Assembly: GCA_946629475.1 (NCBI GenBank)
Contig: CAMOXX010000009.1
Location: forward strand, 1 to 26,290
Reading direction: 5' to 3'
From: an uncultured Blautia sp.
GTDB lineage: Bacteria; Bacillota; Clostridia; Lachnospirales; Lachnospiraceae
Length of the DNA: 26,290 nucleotides
Positions 14,165-21,472 of this stretch are shown here, one piece after another. Under the pieces are notes generated by a model, which saw only the letters and a list, made by a program, of their open reading frames with translations, ran no database searches and had not been told where the DNA came from. The position numbers and the translations under genes are program-made. Each line of letters opens with the position of its first letter. Position 1 is the stretch's first letter.

Positions 14165-15592
14165 ATGACCCAGAGTGAAATGATTTACAGGAAAGCGGTA
14201 TCCTGGATGGAGGAGCACCGGATGATCCCTGAACATGCGTTCGCAGCGGCAGGTGTATCCGGCGGAGCGGATTCTGTTGTGATGCTGCATATCCTCTGCC
14301 GGTTACGGGAAAAAGAGGGCTTTCGCCTGGCTGCGGTTCATGTAAATCACGGAATCCGCGGGGACGAGGCGGAGCGGGACGAGGAATTTGTGCGTTTTCT
14401 CTGTGAAAGCTGGGGGGTGGAGCCGGCTTTTTACCGGTATGATGTGCCTGCGCTCGCGTCCCGGGATCACTTAAGCACGGAGGAAGCCGGCAGGATGGCC
14501 CGAAGGGAGGCTTTCGCCCGTTTCCGCGCAGAGAGAGTACCGCCTGAAACGGTTTTCCGCACAGCCCTCGCCCACAATATCAATGACCTGGGGGAGACGG
14601 TAATCCATAACCTTGCGCGGGGAACCGGGCTGCGGGGCTTGTGCTCCATGAAGCCGGTATCGGGGGAGATCATCCGGCCGGTCCTGTGCCTGTCAAGGGA
14701 TGAAATACTCATCTACGCCGATGAGAACGGCATCAGTTACCAGACCGACAGCACCAACCTTTCGGACGAATATACGAGGAACAGGATACGCAGGCATGTA
14801 ATGCCGTACCTGACAGAGCATGTCAATCCGCAGGCGGCGCTGCATATCGCCGAGACAGCCGGCATGGCTGCCGATGCTGCTGACTATCTCGAAAGAAAGG
14901 CAGGGGAGATTCTGAAGCAGTGCCTTGCCGCGCCGGAAGGGGGCGGCGAAGGTGAGACATTTTTAGGAAAATCCTATGAGACAGCGGATAAGGCGCTGAA
15001 ACCGTATGTGATCCTGGAGGCGTTCGGCCTTCTGGCCGGAAAGCGGAAGGACTTTACGGCAAGGCATGTGAGGGATGTCATGGATCTCGGGGAGGGCGGC
15101 GCAGGGCGGAGGATCGATCTTCCGTGCGGAATCAGTGCTGTGAAGGAGAAAAACGGCATACGGCTCAGCCGGGACGGATTCCGGGCAGCCCGGAGGCCGG
15201 CTCCTGTGCTGAGAGAATATTTTTGTGCCTATTCGGGACAGGAGATTCCGCGAAAAATATATACGAAATGGTTTGATTATGATAAAATACCGGAGAAAGT
15301 GGTTTTTCGTACCCGCCAGGCGGGGGATTATATGGTGATCCATCCTGACGGGAGAACGAAAAAGCTGACAAGGATCATGATTGACGACGGCATACCGGGA
15401 GATATCCGTGACACCGTCATGGTTGCAGCCGCGGGGCATCATGTCCTGTGGATCGCGGGAGGCCGCTCCAGCTGCGGTTTCCGGGTCAGCCGGGATACGA
15501 AGACCGTGCTGGTTCTGGAGATGGAGGACGGGCCTGATGGCCGCCGGGAAGGTTTGACAGACATCGGTAAAGATACGGAACACCAGGAATAA
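14165..15592 (+). CDS. tilS: tRNA(Ile)-lysidine synthase
   Basis: It attaches lysine to C34 of the AUA-reading tRNA-Ile and is essential. Seen: 475 residues. The PP-loop ATP site is SGGADS at 32-37, followed by VHVNHGIRGDEAERDEEFV and the typical AHNINDLGETVIHNLARGTG, in which the usual DD(Q/N) is changed to ND(L). STNLSDEYTRNRIRRHVMPY is the tRNA-binding block. The C-terminal TilS domain includes FRTRQAGDYMVIHPDGRTKK. I chose ATG 14165 because AAGG lies 8 bases ahead; an upstream in-frame GTG (14126) sits inside the third hairpin. The order tilS-hpt-ftsH is the classical Firmicutes arrangement. Confidence 0.96.
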   Translation: MTQSEMIYRKAVSWMEEHRMIPEHAFAAAGVSGGADSVVMLHILCRLREKEGFRLAAVHVNHGIRGDEAERDEEFVRFLCESWGVEPAFYRYDVPALASRDHLSTEEAGRMARREAFARFRAERVPPETVFRTALAHNINDLGETVIHNLARGTGLRGLCSMKPVSGEIIRPVLCLSRDEILIYADENGISYQTDSTNLSDEYTRNRIRRHVMPYLTEHVNPQAALHIAETAGMAADAADYLERKAGEILKQCLAAPEGGGEGETFLGKSYETADKALKPYVILEAFGLLAGKRKDFTARHVRDVMDLGEGGAGRRIDLPCGISAVKEKNGIRLSRDGFRAARRPAPVLREYFCAYSGQEIPRKIYTKWFDYDKIPEKVVFRTRQAGDYMVIHPDGRTKKLTRIMIDDGIPGDIRDTVMVAAAGHHVLWIAGGRSSCGFRVSRDTKTVLVLEMEDGPDGRREGLTDIGKDTEHQE

Positions 15593-15607
15593 CAAAGGAG
15601 AACGGAC

Positions 15608-16144
15608 ATGGGTGACAGGATCAGGGTAATGCTTACGGAGCAGGAAGTGGACAATCGAATCCGCGAGATCGCAGAAGAGATCAACCGGGATTATCAGGGA
15701 AAAGAAATACATATGGTATGCGTCCTCAAAGGGGGAGCCTTCTTCATGTGTGAGCTGGCAAAACGGATCACGGTTCCGGTTTCGCTGGACTTTATGTCCG
15801 TTTCCAGTTACGGCAATTCGACAAAATCGAGCGGTGCTGTCCGGATCGTAAAGGATCTGGATGAACCTCTGGAGGGCAAGGATGTTCTTGTTGTGGAGGA
15901 CATTGTTGACTCGGGCAGGACGCTCAGCTATCTGCTGGAGATGATGTGGGACAGGCATCCGAACAGTGTTCATCTCTGCACGCTCCTTGACAAGCCGGAA
16001 AGACGTGTGCGTGATGTTAAGGTGGATTACTGCTGTTTCCAGATCCCGGATGAATTTGTTGTTGGATATGGGCTCGACTATGCGCAGAAATACCGGAATC
16101 TTCCGTACATCGGTGTTGTGGAGACAGATTCGAAAGGAGATTGA
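15608..16144 (+). CDS. hpt: Hypoxanthine phosphoribosyltransferase
   Basis: A purine salvage enzyme that makes IMP and GMP from hypoxanthine and guanine with PRPP. Seen: 178 residues, the usual length. VLKGGAFFMCELAKRI is the pyrophosphate-binding loop, SSYGNSTKSSG the flexible loop, and VLVVEDIVDSGRTL the PRPP motif (Glu97-Asp98). DEFVVGYGLDYAQKYRNLPY is the C-terminal base-binding block. A clear AAAGGAG lies 9 bases before the ATG; the gene is 15 bases after tilS and 3 before ftsH. Confidence 0.97.
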   Translation: MGDRIRVMLTEQEVDNRIREIAEEINRDYQGKEIHMVCVLKGGAFFMCELAKRITVPVSLDFMSVSSYGNSTKSSGAVRIVKDLDEPLEGKDVLVVEDIVDSGRTLSYLLEMMWDRHPNSVHLCTLLDKPERRVRDVKVDYCCFQIPDEFVVGYGLDYAQKYRNLPYIGVVETDSKGD

Positions 16145-16147
16145 TCG

Positions 16148-17968
16148 GTGGAGAGGCAGTCATCAGGAAGAATCGGAATGTATCTGATTCTGGTGATCGT
16201 TCTGATCGGGGGATATCTGTATCTGAGCCAGCAGGTTGTGACGCAGAGCGGTTATACCCTGGAACAGATGCAGAAGGATCTTGAGAGCGGCAGGATCATT
16301 AACGCTGAGATCCGTCCGAACCGGGAGGTTCCGACGGGAGCCGTGGTGGTGGAAATTTCAGGAGAAGGGCGCGAGCGCTTTTACGTGACCGATGTGACGA
16401 CCGTCGAGAGCACGCTGCGCGCGCATAAGGTTCCGGTGGTGGTGGAGGATGTTCCGCGCGAGTCCGGGATTATCTCCAGCCTGCTTCCGATGCTGATTTC
16501 CGCCGGTCTGATCATCTTCCTGTTTGTGATGATGAACCGGCAGATGACAGGCGGGAACAGCAGCAACGCCCGGATGATGAATTTCGGGAAGAGCAAAGCG
16601 CGTATGGCTTCACCGGAGGATCAGAAAATCACCTTTGCGAATGTTGCGGGGCTGAAGGAAGAAAAAGAAGACCTGGCTGAGGTTGTCGATTTCCTCAAGG
16701 CACCTCAAAAATACATCAAGGTCGGAGCCAGAATCCCCAAAGGGGTTCTGCTGGTCGGACCTCCCGGCACAGGAAAGACGCTTCTCGCGAAAGCTGTGGC
16801 GGGCGAGGCCGGAGTGCCCTTTTTTTCCATCTCCGGATCGGATTTTGTCGAGATGTTCGTGGGCGTCGGCGCGTCCCGCGTGAGGGATCTTTTCGAAGAA
16901 GGAAAGAGGAATGCCCCGTGCATCATTTTCATCGACGAGATCGACGCGGTTGCGAGGCAGAGAGGCACCGGCATGGGCGGCGGCCACGATGAGAGAGAGC
17001 AGACCCTGAACCAGCTTTTGGTCGAGATGGACGGCTTCGGCGTGAACGAGGGCATCATTGTGATGGCCGCGACGAACCGTGTAGATATCCTGGACCCGGC
17101 GATTCTCCGGCCCGGAAGATTCGACCGGAAGGTCGGTGTAGGCCGTCCCGACAGGAAGGGACGCGAGGAGATCCTGCACGTGCATTCCAAGGACAAGCCG
17201 CTTGCGGATGATGTGGATCTGGAGCAGATTGCAGGTACGACGGCCGGATTTACCGGCGCTGATCTTGAAAACCTGATGAACGAGGCAGCCATCGGTGCCG
17301 CCCGGGAGGGAAAAGAATACATCAGCCAGCAGGATATCAAGGCATCCTTTATCAAGGTGGGCATCGGGGCAGAAAAGAAGAGCAGGGTAATTTCCGAAAA
17401 AGAAAAGCGGATCACGGCCTACCATGAGGCGGGCCATGCCATTCTGTTCCACGTTCTGCCGGATATGGAACCGGTGTATACCATCTCGATCATTCCCACG
17501 GGGATGGGGGCGGCAGGATACACAATGCCCCTTCCGGAAAACGACGAGATGTTTATGACAAGAGGGAAAATGCTCCAGGAGATCACGACCCTGCTTGGCG
17601 GCCGTGTCGCGGAGGAGATTATTTTCGGAGATATCACTACCGGCGCGTCAAACGATATCAAGAGGGCAACGGAGATTGCCCGCTCGATGATTATGAAATA
17701 CGGTATGTCCGACACTCTCGGCCTGGTGGCCTACGACGAGGATGACGGAAATGTCTTTATCGGCAGGGATCTTGCGCACACCAAGGGCTACAGTGAGGAA
17801 GTGGCCAGGGTGATCGACGCGGAGGTACGCCGGATCATGGAGGAATGCCATGACAGGGCGGCCTCGATCATTCATGAGTATGAAAATGTGCTTCATTCCT
17901 GTGCGGCCCTTCTTCTGGAGCAGGAGAAGGTTCACCGGGATGAGTTTGAAAGACTTTTCCCACAATAA
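16148..17968 (+). CDS. ftsH: ATP-dependent zinc metalloprotease FtsH
   Basis: A membrane-anchored AAA+ protease that removes damaged membrane proteins and selected regulators. Seen: 606 residues. Two membrane segments (about 11-28 and 115-140) flank an extracytoplasmic domain. The AAA core has Walker A GPPGTGKT at 204-211, Walker B IIFIDEIDAV, and the second region of homology ATNRVDILDPAILRPGRFDR. The zinc site is HEAGH at 426-430. The start is GTG with AAAGGAG 8 bases ahead, 3 bases after hpt, so translation is probably coupled. Confidence 0.98.
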   Translation: MERQSSGRIGMYLILVIVLIGGYLYLSQQVVTQSGYTLEQMQKDLESGRIINAEIRPNREVPTGAVVVEISGEGRERFYVTDVTTVESTLRAHKVPVVVEDVPRESGIISSLLPMLISAGLIIFLFVMMNRQMTGGNSSNARMMNFGKSKARMASPEDQKITFANVAGLKEEKEDLAEVVDFLKAPQKYIKVGARIPKGVLLVGPPGTGKTLLAKAVAGEAGVPFFSISGSDFVEMFVGVGASRVRDLFEEGKRNAPCIIFIDEIDAVARQRGTGMGGGHDEREQTLNQLLVEMDGFGVNEGIIVMAATNRVDILDPAILRPGRFDRKVGVGRPDRKGREEILHVHSKDKPLADDVDLEQIAGTTAGFTGADLENLMNEAAIGAAREGKEYISQQDIKASFIKVGIGAEKKSRVISEKEKRITAYHEAGHAILFHVLPDMEPVYTISIIPTGMGAAGYTMPLPENDEMFMTRGKMLQEITTLLGGRVAEEIIFGDITTGASNDIKRATEIARSMIMKYGMSDTLGLVAYDEDDGNVFIGRDLAHTKGYSEEVARVIDAEVRRIMEECHDRAASIIHEYENVLHSCAALLLEQEKVHRDEFERLFPQ

Positions 17969-17986
17969 CGAAACATGGAGGTTAGT

Positions 17987-20095
17987 ATGGATAGCAGGAA
18001 TCTGGAGCTCAAAAAGAAGATGCGTTATATGCTGAATATGCGCCCTCCCTTAAACCGGAATGCCCTGTTCAGCGACGGCACAAAGAATTACCGGATTCCG
18101 TCGGAGCCCTCCCCGGGCGATGATGTTGCCATACGGTTCCGCACACAGAAAAACAACGTGGACGAAGTGTATCTGGTATCCGGGGAGCTGCGCCGGAAGA
18201 TGAAAATCACGTCCACCTGCAGGGGATTTGATTACTATGAGACGCACATCACGATGGGAGATGAAATCTTCCGGTACCACTTTGAGATCCTTTACGGTCT
18301 GAGTGTCTGCTACTATAATAATAATGGCCCTTCTCCTTTTCTTGAAGAGCGGATGGATCTGGAAATTTATCCGGGCTACTCCACCCCCGACTGGGTCAAG
18401 GGGGCTGTCATGTACCAGATTTTCGTGGACCGCTTTTTCAACGGAGATCCCGGAAACGACGTTGTCACGGGAGAGTACAGCTACCTGGGCGAGCACTGCG
18501 TAAAGGTGGATCATTGGGGAAAGATTCCCGCTGTGATGGGAGTGCGCGAGTTTTACGGCGGGGATATCCGGGGAGTCATGGACAAGCTGGATTATCTGGA
18601 GGAGCTTGGAATCGAGGTGATCTACCTGAACCCGGTTTTTGTCTCTCCCAGCAATCATAAGTATGACTGTCAGGACTATGATTACATAGATCCTCATTTT
18701 GGGAAAATCGTGACGGACGAGGACGGACTGCTGCAGGACTGGGACAGGGACAATACCCATGCGGCAAAGTATATCAGCCGGGTCACGGACAGGCAGAACC
18801 TGGAGGCGTCGAACGAACTGTTCGTGGAGTTTGTATCCGAAGCCCACAGAAGGGGAATGAGGGTCATTCTGGACGGAGTGTTCAATCACTGCGGATCCTT
18901 CAACAAATGGCTGGATCGTGAGAGAATTTATGAAAACCGGGAAGGATATCCCGCGGGAGCGTTTGTCTCGGCGGACAGCCCCTACCGGTCCTACTTTTCG
19001 TTTGAAAATGAATACGGATGGCCGTACAACACGTCCTATGACGGCTGGTGGGGACATGAGACTCTGCCGAAGCTGAACTATGAGGAATCAGAGGAACTCT
19101 ACAACCATATCCTTGAGATCGGGCGGAAGTGGGTTTCACCGCCGTACAATATCGACGGATGGCGGCTTGACGTCGCCGCTGACCTGGGCCACAGCAACAG
19201 GTTCAACCACAAATTCTGGAAGGATTTCCGCAAAGCCGTCAAGGAGGCAAACCCTGACGCTGTGATTCTGGCTGAGCATTACGGCAACCCCGAAGGCTGG
19301 CTCATGGGCGATGAGTGGGATACGGTCATGAACTATGACGCGTTCATGGAGCCTGTCACATGGTTCCTGACCGGTATGGAAAAGCACAGCGACGAATACC
19401 GGGATGACCTGTTTGGAAACAGTGAAGCATTTATCGGCTCGATGAAAACCCATATGCGGTCACTGCATATGTCGGCTCTGGAGACGGCGATGAATGAGCT
19501 CTCGAACCATGACCATTCCCGGTTCCTGACCCGGACGAACCGCAGGGTCGGCAGGATTTCGTACGCCGGGGCTGAGGCGGCATCGGAAGGGATTAACACC
19601 GCGGTCATGAGAGAAGCTGTGGCGATCCAGATGACCTGGCCGGGTTCCCCGACCGTCTATTACGGAGATGAGGCCGGAGTATGCGGCTTTACGGATCCGG
19701 ACAACAGGAGGACCTACCCCTGGGGCAACGAGGATTACCAGATGCTCGACTTCCACCGGGCGATGATACGGATTCACAAGGAGTACAGCGTGCTCCGGGA
19801 AGGATCCCTGTGCTTCCTGTGGAATGACTATCAGGGACTGTGCTATGGAAGATTTACACGCGATGAGACGATGATTGTTGTGCTGAACAACCAGGCGGAG
19901 GAGCGCCCGGTTGAGATTGAAGGATGGAGAGCGGGTGTCAGCCGTCAGAAGGATACGATGCTTGAGAGAATCATGCTTTCTGACTATTCCGGATTTACTA
20001 CGGAAAAAGCTTACTATACTTCAAAAGCAGGCATGATAAAGTTTACTCTGCCTGCCTACGGCGTTCTGATCATATACGGGTCAGAACAGGGATAA
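17987..20095 (+). CDS. GH13 alpha-glycosidase, neopullulanase/cyclomaltodextrinase-like
   Basis: It probably hydrolyses alpha-1,4 (and perhaps alpha-1,6) bonds of maltodextrins or pullulan in the cytoplasm, as no signal peptide is seen. Seen: 702 residues. An N-terminal beta domain (about 1-120, like CBM34) precedes the barrel, which opens at GAVMYQIFVDRFFNGDPGND. The catalytic residues are present: nucleophile Asp395 in GWRLDVAAD, acid Glu430 in VILAEHYGNP, and Asp509 in LSNHDHSRF, plus region I DGVFNHCGS. A short C-terminal beta domain closes it. I chose ATG 17987 because GGAGG (17977-17981) lies 5 bases ahead; an earlier ATG at 17975 overlaps that SD. It follows ftsH by 18 bases and precedes an AraC-type regulator, which might control it. 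Confidence 0.9.
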   Translation: MDSRNLELKKKMRYMLNMRPPLNRNALFSDGTKNYRIPSEPSPGDDVAIRFRTQKNNVDEVYLVSGELRRKMKITSTCRGFDYYETHITMGDEIFRYHFEILYGLSVCYYNNNGPSPFLEERMDLEIYPGYSTPDWVKGAVMYQIFVDRFFNGDPGNDVVTGEYSYLGEHCVKVDHWGKIPAVMGVREFYGGDIRGVMDKLDYLEELGIEVIYLNPVFVSPSNHKYDCQDYDYIDPHFGKIVTDEDGLLQDWDRDNTHAAKYISRVTDRQNLEASNELFVEFVSEAHRRGMRVILDGVFNHCGSFNKWLDRERIYENREGYPAGAFVSADSPYRSYFSFENEYGWPYNTSYDGWWGHETLPKLNYEESEELYNHILEIGRKWVSPPYNIDGWRLDVAADLGHSNRFNHKFWKDFRKAVKEANPDAVILAEHYGNPEGWLMGDEWDTVMNYDAFMEPVTWFLTGMEKHSDEYRDDLFGNSEAFIGSMKTHMRSLHMSALETAMNELSNHDHSRFLTRTNRRVGRISYAGAEAASEGINTAVMREAVAIQMTWPGSPTVYYGDEAGVCGFTDPDNRRTYPWGNEDYQMLDFHRAMIRIHKEYSVLREGSLCFLWNDYQGLCYGRFTRDETMIVVLNNQAEERPVEIEGWRAGVSRQKDTMLERIMLSDYSGFTTEKAYYTSKAGMIKFTLPAYGVLIIYGSEQG

Positions 20096-20118
20096 CCGGC
20101 AGAACCTGCCGGAGGAGG
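20096..20118 (+). other. Hairpin abutting the SD of the AraC-family gene
   Basis: A perfect 7-bp stem CCGGCAG/CTGCCGG with a 3-nt loop (20096-20112) starts right after the GH13 stop. Its last two G residues are the first two of GGAGGAGG (20111-20118), the SD of the next gene. It could lower translation of the regulator or protect the upstream mRNA end. Confidence 0.5.
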
Positions 20119-20126
20119 ATTGGAAT

Positions 20127-21245
20127 ATGAGTACCGCAGCGTCAAAGAATACCGGGGTTACGCCATACCTGGAAAAGTATTATCTTCAGCGGTATCTTTA
20201 TTCGGGGAAACAGGAGCTTCTGGAGGAGGCGCCGGAGCTGAAACTCGGTGAGAAATGGAACCGGTGGCGTTATGCCGTCCTGATCGAATCCGGCCGGAGA
20301 TTTTTTGACAGAACAGAGGGGTTCGAAGAGACACTTGCTGCAGAACTTAAGCGCGAGTTCTTCTACCTGAACCTGAATGCAGGTCAGTCACTGATGCTGT
20401 TTCAGGATGAATACTGCGATTATAAGCTGATAGTGAGCCATATGAGGCAGATACTGCGCAGAAAATATGCTGCCGGGTATTACTTTGCGATCAGCAGGCA
20501 CTTTACCGATTACCGCGAGCTTCCCGCCGTGCTTGAAAAGCTGGAACAGCAGATGGAGGAGCGTTTTTATCATCCTGAAAGGTTCGTTTTTTCAGCGGAT
20601 GAGGAGAAAGCCCTGACGGTGCATTCCGAGGTGCAGGACTCGATGGTGATCGACAAGATTTCCGAGGATGTCAGCCGGAAGGATATCGATCATCTGTGGA
20701 AGCATTTCGGGTATCTGAAGGAAAAGTATACCGCGAATACCCACTATTCGGCAATGTATGTCCGGTTTGTGTTCTCCAACGTGATCCAGGAACTCTACGC
20801 GGAGGAAGAATTTGCGTCCGGGCGGGACATGAGCGCGGAGATCACAAGGCTCTATCAGACGGTGAACCTTGCGGAAATCATGGGGATCATCGAGGAGAAT
20901 ATCTCGGCCTATGAGGAGTTCATCAACAGCTCCCGGGAGAGGCTGGGCGAGGAGGTCCGGAAAGCGGAGACATATATCAGAGAACACTGCAATGAGGAAC
21001 TGACTCCGGAGATGCTTTCCGAAAAGATCGGGCTTTCACCGGGCTATCTGAGCTTTATTTTCCGGAAAGAGGCGGGGATGAGCATCCCGCGGTTTTTTAA
21101 GGTGTGCAGGATGGAAAAGGCACACAAGATACTCACGGAGGAAAAACGGACAGTATCCGAAGCTTCACAAAAAGTGGGATTCGGAAATGTCCCGTATTTT
21201 GAACAGTCATACAGGGAGTATTTCGGATGTGAAGCATCCTGTTGA
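20127..21245 (+). CDS. AraC-family regulator, YesN-like without receiver domain
   Basis: A DNA-binding regulator. Seen: 372 residues. The C-terminal AraC double helix-turn-helix covers about 275-372 (YIREHCNEELTPEMLSEKIG, SPGYLSFIFRKEAGMS, then VSEASQKVGFGNVPYFEQSY). The rest resembles the middle part of YesN-type response regulators (YFAISRHFTDYRELPAVLEK and a helical segment before the HTH). No receiver domain precedes it, so it is not obviously phosphorylated. The end, REYFGCEASC, stops a few residues short of the usual SPSEYR ending, so it may be slightly truncated. It lies between the GH13 gene and the NRPS-like gene and could regulate either; the sequence does not decide. Confidence 0.85.
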   Translation: MSTAASKNTGVTPYLEKYYLQRYLYSGKQELLEEAPELKLGEKWNRWRYAVLIESGRRFFDRTEGFEETLAAELKREFFYLNLNAGQSLMLFQDEYCDYKLIVSHMRQILRRKYAAGYYFAISRHFTDYRELPAVLEKLEQQMEERFYHPERFVFSADEEKALTVHSEVQDSMVIDKISEDVSRKDIDHLWKHFGYLKEKYTANTHYSAMYVRFVFSNVIQELYAEEEFASGRDMSAEITRLYQTVNLAEIMGIIEENISAYEEFINSSRERLGEEVRKAETYIREHCNEELTPEMLSEKIGLSPGYLSFIFRKEAGMSIPRFFKVCRMEKAHKILTEEKRTVSEASQKVGFGNVPYFEQSYREYFGCEASC

Positions 21246-21472
21246 ATAACCCGGAGGAGCATTGATAGAAAGCGGCAGTATTTGTTACAGACAACCATGG
21301 CTTTCCGAAATGACTCCTTTGTCCCTGGTTATGCAATGCGTGAGTTCTGCCTCAGGCACCCGGAAACACTTTTGTCAATACTTCAGAAGTTTTATGACTC
21401 AAGCAACAAATATATGCGGCTTTGGCTGAACGCTTAACAGGAGTACGCCTGTTGTGAAAAAGGTTTATAAGG
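21246..21472 (+). other. Intergenic region before the NRPS-like gene, with a doubtful short ORF
   Basis: There is no convincing promoter or terminator. One frame is open from 21246 to TAA at 21435-21437. Its ATG at 21297 would give 46 residues (MAFRNDSFVPGYAMREFC, then LRHPETLLSILQKFYDSSNK), which looks protein-like but has no SD; it may be a gene remnant or chance. A second frame (TTG 21262, 55 residues) has GGAGG but poor composition. A dyad AACAGG-AGTACG-CCTGTT (21436-21453) lies 20 bases before the NRPS start and could be an operator or small hairpin. The NRPS SD (AAAGG) is weak. Confidence 0.35.

Noticed and set aside
14963..15973. A 336-codon minus-strand frame across the tilS/hpt boundary.
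   Set aside because: It spans two well-identified plus-strand genes and has no domain or SD.
18050..19057. A 335-codon minus-strand frame inside the GH13 gene.
   Set aside because: It is a shadow of a gene with intact catalytic residues.
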